From an uncultured Acidimicrobiales bacterium (lineage in GTDB: Bacteria; Actinomycetota; Acidimicrobiia; Acidimicrobiales; SHLQ01), in contig CALKGG010000100.1 in NCBI GenBank assembly GCA_938084885.1, forward strand, positions 1 to 33,686: 33,686 nucleotides of DNA. Direction: 5' to 3'. The notes under the pieces were generated by a model that saw nothing but the letters and a program-made list of their open reading frames with translations, searched no databases and had not been told where the DNA came from. Both the position numbers and the translations under genes were made by a program. This document shows, one piece after another, positions 1-8,107 of this stretch (the stretch's first letter is position 1; every line of letters begins with the position of its first letter).

Positions 1-2162
1 CCAACATCACCCGCACCATCAGAACCCAAGCACCCCGCGGGCAGGTCCTTGACCGCAACGGTCAGGTGCTCGTCGAGAATCGGCTGTCGACGATCGTCAC
101 CATCAACCGTGATGAACACGTGCAAGCATTGGAAGGACTCGGGTTTGGCACCGTCGAAGAACGCACCGAGTTCCGAACCGAAATGTTTGGCGACCTTGCC
201 CGCGAACTCTCCCAGTCAGGTCAGCTCACGAAGGTGTCCGATCTTGAGCGGGCCTTCGACGACCCGTCCTTTCTCGACTTTGACGACATCCCTATCGCAC
301 GCGACGTCGACGAAGAGCTGTTGATCTTCATTGGTGAGCGTCCTGACAGATATCCCGGTGTTGCTGTCGACCAAGACGTGGTCCGCAGCTACCCCTTTGG
401 CCAAAGCGCAGCCCACATCCTTGGCTATGTCGGCTCGATTACCGGCTCGGAACTCGAAAGCAAAGCCGACCTGTACCTGATCGACGACCCGAACAGCGAC
501 GACCCCAGCGCCCGACTTCAGGACCCTGACGGCAAGCAATACCGAAGCAACGACGAAATTGGAAAGCAAGGCATCGAGGTCTTCTTCGAGGATGACCTTC
601 GCGGCGTGCCCGGGACGAGGGAGTTCACCGTCGACAACGTCGGCAACCTCGTCGAGACGCTGAGTGTGATCGAGCCACGACGCGGCTCCGACGTGCAACT
701 AACCCTCGACATCGACCTGCAAGTACGCCTCGAATTCGAGTTGAAACGCGCGCTCGACCTGGCTCGGCTCCAAGAGGCAGCCCCAGACGAGGCTCCGTTC
801 AACGCGCCCGCCGGTGCCGCGGTGATTATGGATCCACGAGACGGGTCGATCTTGGCCATGGCGTCGTACCCCACGTTTGACCCCGGAGAATTCATCGACG
901 GGATCAGTCAAGCCCAATTCGACGAGCTGAACGACCCGCTCGCCCAACAGCCACTCCTCAACCGGGCAATCAGCGAGATCTACCCTGCGGCATCGACGTT
1001 CAAACCGTTCACCGCAATCGCCGCAGAAGTGCACGACGTGTTTGGATGGCAGCACGTCGAGGACTGGAACGTCCCAACGTCCGATCCCGGCTTTTGGGAC
1101 CTCATCTCGTGCAACCAAGACTTCAGCGGCGACGTGGCCGGCGCCCTCGCCAGCGGTTGTCGCAAACGCAACGCAGGCGACGCGCAGCTCGAGGGCGTCG
1201 ACCTCCAGCACTCCATCACCTTCTCGTCCGATACCTACTACTACAAGATCGGCGAGGCCTTCTGGATTGCCAGTGACGATGAAGTCAACCCCGAAGGTAT
1301 CCAAGAAGTCGCCCGCGATTTCGGTTTCGGTAGCCGGCTCGGCCTGCAACTTGCAGGCGAGAGCGGCGGACTCATCCCCGACGCACAACAGCTCGCCGAA
1401 CGCCACGAAGCCGCCCCCGACTTGTTCCCACGAGGCGACTGGGGCCCAGGCGACAACACCAACCTCGCTATTGGTCAGGGCGAGGTTGCAGTGACGCCGC
1501 TACAACTCGCCAACTCCTATGCCGCGCTCGCAAATGGCGGGACGGTCTTTTCTCCCAACATTGCCCTGGCGGTTCTTCCCCCAAACGAGGACACCGAGCC
1601 AATCGAGTTTGGACCTCGCGTGCTTCGCGAGGTCGACGTTCCCCGGTCGATCGAACAAGAGATTCTCGATGGGCTACTCGGCGTGACCATCCAAGAAGGC
1701 ACCGACTTCACCCGGCCTGGCGGCACCGCATTCGATGCGTTCAATAGGCCCGACAAGGGCGGCATCGACTTCGACCTCATCAACTGGCCAGTCGCAGGGA
1801 AGACGGGAACCGCAGAGGTCCTCGGTAAAGCCGACAATTCGATGTTTGTCGGGTTTGGGCCGTCGGGTTCTCGAAGCTTTGGCACATCGCTCAACGAACC
1901 CGAGGTCGTCATCGCCGTCGTCCTGGAAGAATCCGGCTTTGGTTCTCGCCAAGCCGCACCGATGGTGGCGCGGCTCTTCGATGCCATCGCTACCGACGAT
2001 GTCGCTCCTGCGCTCACCCAAGAAGAGATCGACACGATCTACGGCGTCGACGAAATTACCGACCTCTCCCAGCTCGAAGACGCAGCCGAAATCGACACCG
2101 CCGACGATGGCACTGAAGCCAACGCAACGCCCGCAGCCAACATTGGTGGGGTCGGCCAATGA
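1..2162 (+). CDS. mrdA: Penicillin-binding protein 2 (elongation transpeptidase), 5' end missing
   Basis: This is the periplasmic peptidoglycan transpeptidase of the elongation machinery, partner of RodA. The reading frame is open from base 3 at the window edge and includes the conserved APRG-x-x-x-DRNG segment just before base 66, so the start codon and membrane anchor lie outside the window; the GTG at 66 is internal. The PBP dimerisation region is followed by the transpeptidase domain. The acylation motif STFK is at 993-1004, the second motif SSD at 1224-1232 (PBP2 proteins use S-x-D here rather than S-x-N) and KTGT from 1800. The protein ends in an acidic, Thr/Ala-rich tail. The stop codon is followed 22 bases later by rodA, the usual class B PBP/SEDS pairing. 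Identification as PBP2 rather than PBP3 rests on the S-x-D motif and the rodA neighbour. Confidence 0.93.
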   Translation, partial: NITRTIRTQAPRGQVLDRNGQVLVENRLSTIVTINRDEHVQALEGLGFGTVEERTEFRTEMFGDLARELSQSGQLTKVSDLERAFDDPSFLDFDDIPIARDVDEELLIFIGERPDRYPGVAVDQDVVRSYPFGQSAAHILGYVGSITGSELESKADLYLIDDPNSDDPSARLQDPDGKQYRSNDEIGKQGIEVFFEDDLRGVPGTREFTVDNVGNLVETLSVIEPRRGSDVQLTLDIDLQVRLEFELKRALDLARLQEAAPDEAPFNAPAGAAVIMDPRDGSILAMASYPTFDPGEFIDGISQAQFDELNDPLAQQPLLNRAISEIYPAASTFKPFTAIAAEVHDVFGWQHVEDWNVPTSDPGFWDLISCNQDFSGDVAGALASGCRKRNAGDAQLEGVDLQHSITFSSDTYYYKIGEAFWIASDDEVNPEGIQEVARDFGFGSRLGLQLAGESGGLIPDAQQLAERHEAAPDLFPRGDWGPGDNTNLAIGQGEVAVTPLQLANSYAALANGGTVFSPNIALAVLPPNEDTEPIEFGPRVLREVDVPRSIEQEILDGLLGVTIQEGTDFTRPGGTAFDAFNRPDKGGIDFDLINWPVAGKTGTAEVLGKADNSMFVGFGPSGSRSFGTSLNEPEVVIAVVLEESGFGSRQAAPMVARLFDAIATDDVAPALTQEEIDTIYGVDEITDLSQLEDAAEIDTADDGTEANATPAANIGGVGQ

Positions 2163-2184
2163 GCATGTTCGCGAAGGCAACGAC

Positions 2185-3333
2185 ATGACAGCCTTACGTG
2201 CCGGAGTCGCCGGCTTTACCGAACGAGACACCGACGGTGCGCTCTGGAAGCGCATCGACGTCTCGATCATTCTGTTGACAATCGGCATGCTTAGCATTGG
2301 CCTCATCACGGTGTTCTCCGCCACGAGAGGAGTGGTGAACCCCGAAATTGATGTGCCCGACACCAGTTTCCTCGAACGCCAATTCATCTTTGTTGGGATC
2401 GGCAGTTTCCTCGCTGTTCTGGTGGCCGCCGTCGACTATCGCAAGACCCGCGCGCTCATTCCCGTGATCTACGGAGCCACCGTTGCGTTGCTCATTGGGT
2501 TGTTCTTCTTCGGCTCGGTCTTCAACGGCGCGAGGTCGTGGTATTCGTTTGGGTTCGTCACCATCCAACCATCGGAGTTCGGAAAGCTCACCCTCGTTGT
2601 TGCGTTGGCATCGTGGTTCAGTTCGGTCAATACCCGAAATGGTCTTCCCTTTGTCAACATCATGCTCGGCTTGGGCATTGCTGGCGTCATGGCTACGTTC
2701 GTCCTTCTCCAACCCGACTTTGGAACCGTCATGGTGTACGGCGCCATCGTGGGCGGCATTGCGGTCGTTGCCGGTATTGCGCTGCGCCACGTCGCGGTCG
2801 TGCTCTCCATGGTGGTGTTTGCGATTTGGGTGATGGTGCAACGCGATTTTGTGCAGGGCTACCAAATCGAGCGTTTCACCGCGTTCGTCGATCCCGAGAA
2901 CGCCGACCGCTTCAACGTCGACCAAAGCGAGATCGCAATCGGTAGCGGCGGACTTACCGGGCAAGGCCTTTTCCAGGGAACACAGAACCTGAGTTCGCTC
3001 GTACCCGAAAAGGAAACCGACTTCATCTTCAGCGTGTTGGGAGAGGAGCTGGGCTTTGCTGGCGCCGGCACCCTTCTTGGTCTCTATGCGCTGCTGTTGC
3101 TGCGAATTTGGCGTATTGCGCACCTCGCCGAGGACGAATTCGGGCGCCTCATCTGCGTCGGTGTGTTCTCGATGTTCCTCTTCCAGGCCTTCCAAGCAAT
3201 CGGCATGAACATGGGCATGATGCCTGTGACAGGTATCCCGTTGCCATTGATTTCGTTCGGTGGCTCGTCGATGTTGACCAGCCTCATGGCGCTGGGGCTT
3301 GTGGAAAACGTCCACGCGCATCGCCTTCGGTAG
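2185..3333 (+). CDS. rodA: Peptidoglycan glycosyltransferase RodA (SEDS family)
   Basis: A polytopic membrane glycosyltransferase that polymerises lipid II during elongation together with PBP2. The 382-residue product matches normal RodA length. Hydrophobic segments begin at about residue 26 (IILLTIGMLSIGLITVFSA). The extracellular loop signature is present: SGGLTGQGLFQGTQ, then TDFIFSVLGEELGF, whose Asp279 corresponds to the family's essential aspartate, and near the C-terminus GIPLPLISFGGSSM. I chose ATG 2185 because GAAGG at 2173-2177 sits seven bases upstream; the earlier ATG at 2159, overlapping the mrdA stop, is out of frame. The gene is clearly co-transcribed with mrdA. Confidence 0.95.
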   Translation: MTALRAGVAGFTERDTDGALWKRIDVSIILLTIGMLSIGLITVFSATRGVVNPEIDVPDTSFLERQFIFVGIGSFLAVLVAAVDYRKTRALIPVIYGATVALLIGLFFFGSVFNGARSWYSFGFVTIQPSEFGKLTLVVALASWFSSVNTRNGLPFVNIMLGLGIAGVMATFVLLQPDFGTVMVYGAIVGGIAVVAGIALRHVAVVLSMVVFAIWVMVQRDFVQGYQIERFTAFVDPENADRFNVDQSEIAIGSGGLTGQGLFQGTQNLSSLVPEKETDFIFSVLGEELGFAGAGTLLGLYALLLLRIWRIAHLAEDEFGRLICVGVFSMFLFQAFQAIGMNMGMMPVTGIPLPLISFGGSSMLTSLMALGLVENVHAHRLR

Positions 3334-3471
3334 AAGCAACGAGGCGGGGTATCTGCAGCGCGAGGGCAGCGAGGCGATAGAGTTGCGCCAACAGACCTCG
3401 TCAAATTTGTGGCGAGGTGCAGATCGCATGAGAGCGCAGTGTGTGCGCAGATGCCGTCAATTTAGGTGAAG
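3334..3471. other. Non-coding stretch between rodA and the rne leader
   Basis: About 140 bases follow the rodA stop codon. There is no U-tailed hairpin, so no intrinsic terminator is evident for mrdA-rodA. No -35/-10 pair stands out. The stretch ends in an AGG-containing sequence (3464-3466) that would serve as ribosome binding site of the small ORF starting at 3472. A promoter for rne presumably lies here, but I cannot place it. Confidence 0.4.
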
Positions 3472-3636
3472 ATGACCCTCGATCAAGCCACAACGAAGCA
3501 TGCGTTCCTTACCGAACACGCCGCGATGGCTTGCCCAGTACTGGGCGTCGAGGCCACAAGATTTGAAGCGCCCGGCCCCGGCTGCCCGGATGCAGCCGCC
3601 GTGCGCTCAGCGCATCCACGAATGGATGCGTCATGA
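3472..3636 (+). CDS. Possible 54-codon upstream ORF in the rne leader
   Basis: ATG 3472 is preceded by AGG at 3464-3466 with five bases between, a usable Shine-Dalgarno arrangement. The frame stays open for 54 codons and stops at 3634-3636, 12 bases before the rne start. The peptide begins MTLDQATTKHAFLTEH and resembles nothing I know; it has two cysteines, no membrane segment and no signal peptide. Third codon positions are moderately GC-rich, below the surrounding genes, so coding status is unsure. The two hairpins at 3579-3598 and 3611-3630 lie inside this frame, so translation of it would disrupt them. It may be a regulatory leader ORF, a small protein, or a chance open frame. Confidence 0.35.
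   Translation: MTLDQATTKHAFLTEHAAMACPVLGVEATRFEAPGPGCPDAAAVRSAHPRMDAS
3579..3598 (+). promoter_or_regulatory. Hairpin 1 in rne leader
   Basis: Seven perfect base pairs (CGGCTGC with GCAGCCG) enclose a six-base loop, CCGGAT. With the next hairpin it forms a compact structured region ending close to the rne ribosome binding site. In E. coli, rne is autoregulated through structures in its 5' leader; a similar role here is inference only. Confidence 0.45.
3611..3630 (+). promoter_or_regulatory. Hairpin 2 in rne leader, next to the ribosome binding site
   Basis: Eight perfect base pairs (CGCATCCA with TGGATGCG) close a CGAA tetraloop. The 3' foot is only five bases from the GAGAAGGGA ribosome binding site of rne (3635-3643). 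A structure this close to the start could control access of ribosomes or be a cleavage target of RNase E itself. Confidence 0.5.
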
Positions 3637-3648
3637 GAAGGGAAATCC

Positions 3649-5427
3649 ATGTCCGACGATCACGCGGGAGCAGACCGCCAGGCAGGCAACGCCGCCTCCG
3701 GTTCTTCCAGCTCCAGTTCTAAACCCGAAACACCCACCCAAAGCGCCCCAACAAACGCCAACCGAAAACCTCAGATTGGCGACTCTCGGCCCGCGCCCGT
3801 GTCAACGTCTGGGACCGGTGGCGAGGCCCGTTCCAATGCAAAGGGCACCAGTGGCCAAGGACGTCGTCGCCGGCGTGGCGGCGGTGGTGGTGGCCACAAC
3901 GATGGCGGTCAGAACAACAACAAGAACAACAACGCGCAGAACTCCAAGAACGGCGAGAACTCGTCCGGTGGCGGAAATTCCAACGGCGAAGGCGGCGGCC
4001 AGAAGCGTCGCCGTCGACGTGGCGGTCGCGGACGAGGCAGCGGCGGAGGGGGCAACTCTGGTGGCGGCAACCAGTCCCAGCCAGTCACCGCCCTTACCGG
4101 CGACGCTGTTGAACTCGACGAAGAAACCCTGGCGCTGCGCAAGGGCCGCGAACGCAACGGCCGTCCCGCTGGCCGCTACATGATGTGCGTGTCGGTGCGC
4201 GAAGAAGCCACCCAGATCGCCGTTCTCGAAGGTCGAACCCTCATCGAGCACTACGTGTCGCGCCCAAGTGACGACGTGGCACAGATCCACGGCAACATCT
4301 ACATGGGGAAGGTCCAGAACGTGCTTCCCGGCATGGAAGCAGCCTTCATCGACATCACCACGCCAAAGAATGCAGTGCTCTACCGCAGCGACGTTCGGGC
4401 AAAGGGCAGCGAGAACCGAAGCACAAAGATCGAACAGCTCTTGCGTGCCAAGGAGAACATTCTCTGCCAGGTCACAAAGAACCCGATCGCGCACAAAGGT
4501 GCACGCCTCACCCAAGAAGTCTCGCTTCCTGGCCGCTTTGTTGTGCTCGTGCCAAATAGCGACACGTACGGAATCTCCAAGCGCCTTCCCGACAAAGAAC
4601 GCAAACGCCTTCGCAAGATCCTCGATCGTGTCAAGCCAAAGGGTGCCGGAATCATCGTGCGCACCGCGGCCGAGAACGTCACCGAAGACGAGATCGTCAA
4701 CGACGTCAAACGTCTCGCCGATCAGTGGGCAGCCATCGAGAAGCTCGCCAAGGCGAGTTCGGGGCCAGCAATGCTGTACCGCGAACCCGAAATGGCTGTC
4801 CGGGTCATACGAGAAGAGTTCAGCAAGGAGTATCGAGGCATCATCATCGATGACCGTGCGCTCTACGAAGACGTCAAGGGTTACGTCGAGTCGATCACAC
4901 CGGCACTTGCCGATCGGGTGCAGTACTTTGACCGGGACGCCGAACCGCTCTCGCTGTTTGAACGTCACCACGTCGCTGAACAACTCCGCAAGGCCGTCGA
5001 TACAAAGGTGTGGCTGCCGTCGGGCGGTTCGCTCATCATCGAAGGCACCGAAGCGCTCACTGTGATCGATGTGAACACCGGCAAGAACGTCGGCAAGTCG
5101 AGCCTCGAAGAGACCGTCTATCGCAACAACCTCGAAGCCGCCCGAGAGGTGGCCCGCCAGCTTCGCCTTCGCGACGTGGGTGGCATCATCGTGATCGACT
5201 TTGTCGATATGGAGATCAAGAAGAACCGAGAAGAAGTCGTTCGCGTGTTCCGAGAGGCGCTTGCGCAAGACAAGACGAGAACACAGGTCTTTGATATTTC
5301 CGAACTTGGCCTCGTCGAGATGACTCGTAAGCGCATTGGTGAGGGGCTCGTCGAGTCTCTCTCCAAGACGTGCGAAACCTGCGGCGGACCAGGACATACC
5401 CTGGACGAAGCACTGCTCGATATCTAG
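3649..5427 (+). CDS. rne: Ribonuclease E/G
   Basis: Endoribonuclease of mRNA decay and rRNA/tRNA processing. Residues 1 to about 150 are low complexity, rich in Ser, Asn, Gly and Arg, with RRRRRGG runs; such disordered basic extensions are typical of actinobacterial RNase E. The catalytic half starts at about residue 175. An S1 RNA-binding segment (GNIYMGKVQNVLPGMEAAF) begins at residue 215. The two metal-binding aspartates of the DNase-I-like site are Asp474 (in TVIDVNTGK) and Asp517 (in IVIDFVDM). The zinc-link pair Cys575/Cys578 is in CETC. The protein stops 14 residues later, so there is no C-terminal scaffold. Start ATG 3649 has a strong GAGAAGGGA site. Genes rplU-rpmA-obgE, common after actinobacterial rne, do not follow. 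Confidence 0.95.
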   Translation: MSDDHAGADRQAGNAASGSSSSSSKPETPTQSAPTNANRKPQIGDSRPAPVSTSGTGGEARSNAKGTSGQGRRRRRGGGGGGHNDGGQNNNKNNNAQNSKNGENSSGGGNSNGEGGGQKRRRRRGGRGRGSGGGGNSGGGNQSQPVTALTGDAVELDEETLALRKGRERNGRPAGRYMMCVSVREEATQIAVLEGRTLIEHYVSRPSDDVAQIHGNIYMGKVQNVLPGMEAAFIDITTPKNAVLYRSDVRAKGSENRSTKIEQLLRAKENILCQVTKNPIAHKGARLTQEVSLPGRFVVLVPNSDTYGISKRLPDKERKRLRKILDRVKPKGAGIIVRTAAENVTEDEIVNDVKRLADQWAAIEKLAKASSGPAMLYREPEMAVRVIREEFSKEYRGIIIDDRALYEDVKGYVESITPALADRVQYFDRDAEPLSLFERHHVAEQLRKAVDTKVWLPSGGSLIIEGTEALTVIDVNTGKNVGKSSLEETVYRNNLEAAREVARQLRLRDVGGIIVIDFVDMEIKKNREEVVRVFREALAQDKTRTQVFDISELGLVEMTRKRIGEGLVESLSKTCETCGGPGHTLDEALLDI

Positions 5428-5459
5428 CGTCGACGTCAGACCATACGAGGAGATGCGCA

Positions 5460-6698
5460 ATGGCGCACGACGAGGTTTCAGCCGAAGCGAGCGCTTGGGT
5501 GGCCAAACACTGGGACCCCAACCTTGCGGTGGGTGAGTGGTGGGCGCTCCTTGCTGACGCTGGTTACAGCCACCCGACGCTTCCAGAAATATCTGGTGGC
5601 CGCGGGTACTCGCGTGCACAGAACCGGTCGCTTCGCCAAGCACTCGCCGACGCGAACGCGCTCGGACCTCCAAGCGGCTTAGGCATGATGCTTGCTGCAC
5701 CCACGATCGCGGCCCATGGCACTGCCGAACAGATCCTTGCCCATGTTCAGCCAATTATCACCGGCGCCGAAGCGTGGTGTCAGCTTTTTTCCGAACCGAA
5801 CGCTGGATCAGATCTTGCAAGCTTGCAGGCGAGCGCTGTTCGCGATGGCGACGAGTATGTGGTCAACGGACAGAAAGTGTGGACTTCGGGTGGCAAGATC
5901 GCCGATAAGGGCATGCTCATTGCCCGAACCGACCCGTCCCAGCCAAAGCACGCAGGTATCTCGTGGTTCGCGTTTGAGATGCACCAGTCCGGAGTCGACA
6001 TTCGCCCCCTGACCGAGATGACGGGCCGAGCAATCTTCAACGAAGTGTTCCTCGACGACGCCCGGGTCACTCGGTCAAACCTCATTGGCGACGAGGGCAA
6101 CGGCTGGCGGATTGCCAACGACACGTTGAATTTCGAACGCATGAGCCTCGGTGCGAACCCTGTCCCGCTTCCGACGTGCGCGCCGGGCACCGTGGCAAAC
6201 AACCTGGAACGGCGAGCCGGAGACATCGTCGACCGAGGACGCACCGGCGAGGACGGAGTTCCCTCTCCGAACCTTGCGTACTGGCAACGCCTTGCCGACC
6301 ACGCAAAGGCCAACGGGTCTCTCGCCGATCCAGTTGTGCGCGACAAGTTCGTCACCTTTTACCAGCTGATCGAGGTGAATCGCCTCACCGCAATGCGAAG
6401 CCGAGCGAAAGATGCCAGCACGGCCAGCCCAAATATTGGCAAGCTCATGATGAGCGATCTCTATCGCTTGGGCCGCGAGCTTGGTGCCACGGTGCTGGGT
6501 CCGTTGGCAATGCTGACGAGTGAGCGAGGGACCTTTGAGTCCCAGGTACAGGAGCTGATCCTTTTCTCGCCCGGCCCCGCCATCTACGGCGGCACCGATC
6601 AGATCCAGCAGAACATCATTGGCGAACGCGGCCTCGGTCTTCCACGCGAACCCGGCCCTGCCAAGGACACGCCGTTCAGCGAGTTGCCAAAGAATTAG
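5460..6698 (+). CDS. Acyl-CoA dehydrogenase family protein (FadE-like)
   Basis: FAD-dependent alpha,beta-dehydrogenation of an acyl-CoA. The 412-residue product carries the family signatures CQLFSEPNAGSDLASL (acyl/FAD-binding loop), VNGQKVWTSGG, and a C-terminal YGGTDQIQQNIIGERGLGLPREP-type segment. The position that holds the catalytic Glu in MCAD-type enzymes (YEGT) is Gly here; a Glu in LNFERMS aligns with the alternative base used by isovaleryl- and long-chain acyl-CoA dehydrogenases, so that residue is the likely base. ATG 5460 was chosen because GAGGAG (5447-5452) lies seven bases upstream; an in-frame GTG at 5370 would overlap rne and is less likely. The gene starts 32 bases after rne and may share its transcript. 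The substrate cannot be read from the sequence. Confidence 0.88.
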   Translation: MAHDEVSAEASAWVAKHWDPNLAVGEWWALLADAGYSHPTLPEISGGRGYSRAQNRSLRQALADANALGPPSGLGMMLAAPTIAAHGTAEQILAHVQPIITGAEAWCQLFSEPNAGSDLASLQASAVRDGDEYVVNGQKVWTSGGKIADKGMLIARTDPSQPKHAGISWFAFEMHQSGVDIRPLTEMTGRAIFNEVFLDDARVTRSNLIGDEGNGWRIANDTLNFERMSLGANPVPLPTCAPGTVANNLERRAGDIVDRGRTGEDGVPSPNLAYWQRLADHAKANGSLADPVVRDKFVTFYQLIEVNRLTAMRSRAKDASTASPNIGKLMMSDLYRLGRELGATVLGPLAMLTSERGTFESQVQELILFSPGPAIYGGTDQIQQNIIGERGLGLPREPGPAKDTPFSELPKN

Positions 6699-6755
6699 TC
6701 ACGGATTGCTCACCGGGGGCCGATCGTTACACGGACAACAAATTCGTGAGCATGT

Positions 6756-6761
6756 TACGCT
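6756..6761 (+). promoter_or_regulatory. Leaderless -10 element of the P450 gene
   Basis: TACGCT fits the TANNNT actinobacterial -10 consensus and is seven bases before GTG 6769. No Shine-Dalgarno sequence is present between them, so transcription probably starts at or next to the start codon. No clear -35 hexamer is visible. Confidence 0.5.
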
Positions 6762-6768
6762 TCGGCGA

Positions 6769-8058
6769 GTGACCGCGGAGAATGAGCGCAGCTACCATGA
6801 GGGCCGGGGCGACGTGCCACCTCCGCCGTTGGACTGCCCGATCCATGCTGAGTGGAGCCCGCTCAACACCGACTACCTCGCAGAGCCATACGAGATCGCA
6901 AAGGCGCTGAGCGAGGAGCATCCGGTCTTCTATAGCGAGAAGCTCGGCTATGTCGTGGTGACCGAAATGAGCGAGATCGAGCGGATCTTCCTCGATCATG
7001 AAACGTTCGCATCGTCAAACGTCCAGGACCCGGTGTATCCGCTCAGTAAAGAGGCAGGGAGCGTGCTGGCCGCCTCCGATTTCGATCCGGTCGCGGTGAT
7101 GTCGAATCGGCCCGAACCCGATCACGGACGCTTGCGTGTGTTCACCCGCCAGGGGTTCTCGAACCGGCGGATCAAGACCCTCGAGCCGTATATTCGCCGA
7201 CGCGCCAACGAGCTAATTGACGACATGGTTGCCGCAGGAGGGCCCGTCGAATTCGTTGAGGCCTTCGGTTTTCCGCTTCCAGGCGAAACGGTTTTCCGGT
7301 TCATTGGGTTTCCCGAGGCCGATGACGAAAAGCTCAAGCATTGGTGCGCCGATCGCAAGGGCTTCTCGTGGGGAAGTCCAACTCCGGCGCAGCAGCGGGT
7401 TATCGCTGAGCAAATGCTGGCGTACTGGAGGTATTGCCGGAATTTCGTTGCCGAGAAGCGAGATGACCGGGGCGACGATCTGGCATCGGAGCTCATCACC
7501 GCCCACGAAGCGCACGCTGACCAAATGACCTACCGCGAGGTTGAGTCGATTATCTACGGTCTGTCTTTCGCTGGCCACGAGGCGGTCACGTCACTCATCT
7601 GCAACACGCTGCTGTGTCTTTTGCCGCGGCGCGACGTGTGGGCGGACATCTGTGCCGATGCCTCGTTGATCCCAAATGCAATCGACGAGGTTTTGCGGTT
7701 CGAGTCGAGCCAGATTTCGTGGCGGCGAGTCACCACGGTCGATACCCGGGTCGGCAACGTTGATGTGCCTGCGGGGACCGGCATCTTTCTCAATTTCGCA
7801 TCGGCGAACCGCGACGCCAAAATCTGGAGCGATCCCGACACCTTTGATATCCGTCGAGCGAACGCGAACCGGCATATCTCCTTTGGTAAAGGCGTCCATC
7901 ATTGCCTCGGTGCAAAATTTGCTCGTTACGAAACAGCGCTCATGGTCGAGGTCCTCGCCGAGCGTCTACCGAGCCTTTCGCTGGTCGAAGACCAACACCT
8001 CGACTACTTCCCCAACATCACCTTCCGCGGCCCAACTCGCCTCCACGTAACCTGGTGA
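6769..8058 (+). CDS. Cytochrome P450
   Basis: A soluble class I bacterial heme monooxygenase of 429 residues that would need ferredoxin and reductase partners. The ExxR pair is in DEVLRFES and the heme-thiolate loop is FGKGVHHCLG with Cys379 as iron ligand. The I-helix segment reads FAGHEAVTS: the Thr that normally ends the A/G-G-x-D/E-T oxygen-activation motif is Ala272. The same substitution is known in P450eryF. The frame is open upstream of the start; GTG 6769 was chosen because a TACGCT -10 box sits seven bases before it, with GTG 6814 as the alternative. It follows the acyl-CoA dehydrogenase by 70 bases, which hints at a lipid or steroid-like substrate, but this is only context. Confidence 0.92.
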   Translation: MTAENERSYHEGRGDVPPPPLDCPIHAEWSPLNTDYLAEPYEIAKALSEEHPVFYSEKLGYVVVTEMSEIERIFLDHETFASSNVQDPVYPLSKEAGSVLAASDFDPVAVMSNRPEPDHGRLRVFTRQGFSNRRIKTLEPYIRRRANELIDDMVAAGGPVEFVEAFGFPLPGETVFRFIGFPEADDEKLKHWCADRKGFSWGSPTPAQQRVIAEQMLAYWRYCRNFVAEKRDDRGDDLASELITAHEAHADQMTYREVESIIYGLSFAGHEAVTSLICNTLLCLLPRRDVWADICADASLIPNAIDEVLRFESSQISWRRVTTVDTRVGNVDVPAGTGIFLNFASANRDAKIWSDPDTFDIRRANANRHISFGKGVHHCLGAKFARYETALMVEVLAERLPSLSLVEDQHLDYFPNITFRGPTRLHVTW

Positions 8059-8066
8059 CACCCTCC

Positions 8067-8107
8067 CTACCGGCACATTTGGGGTCAGACCCCAAATGTG
8101 CCGGTAG
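8067..8107. repeat. Near-perfect 41-bp palindrome (REP-like) downstream of the P450 gene
   Basis: Two 20-base arms (8067-8086 and 8088-8107) are perfect reverse complements around a single central A; the core reads GGGGTCAGACCCC. Pairing continues outward to about 8063-8111 with one T-G mismatch. No T tract follows on either strand, so it is not a classical intrinsic terminator, although it could still block polymerase or stabilise mRNA 3' ends. A degenerate second copy of the core (TGGGGGTCAGTCCCAA) follows at about 8119-8134. Cores of this GGGGTC...GACCCC kind recall dispersed REP elements mobilised by RAYT transposases; no such gene is in the window. Confidence 0.65.

Noticed and set aside
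2159..2161. ATG overlapping the mrdA stop as the rodA start
   Set aside because: It is out of frame with RodA and stops after nine codons; ATG 2185 has a ribosome site.
3838..4075. Gly/Arg/Asn-rich repeats near 3838-4075 as a separate repeat element
   Set aside because: They are the low-complexity N-terminal codons of RNase E, which is normal in actinobacterial homologues.
5370..5459. N-terminal extension of the acyl-CoA dehydrogenase from GTG 5370
   Set aside because: It would overlap the end of rne, and the extension looks unlike an acyl-CoA dehydrogenase; ATG 5460 has GAGGAG at ideal distance.
3802..5754. 650-codon open frame antisense to rne
   Set aside because: It mirrors the rne coding frame, has no domain pattern and no ribosome site; GC-rich codon bias commonly leaves such open shadow frames.
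8067..8107. Intrinsic transcription terminator
   Set aside because: The stem is strong but neither strand has a following T tract and the arms include A/T-rich parts; a REP-like element is a better description.
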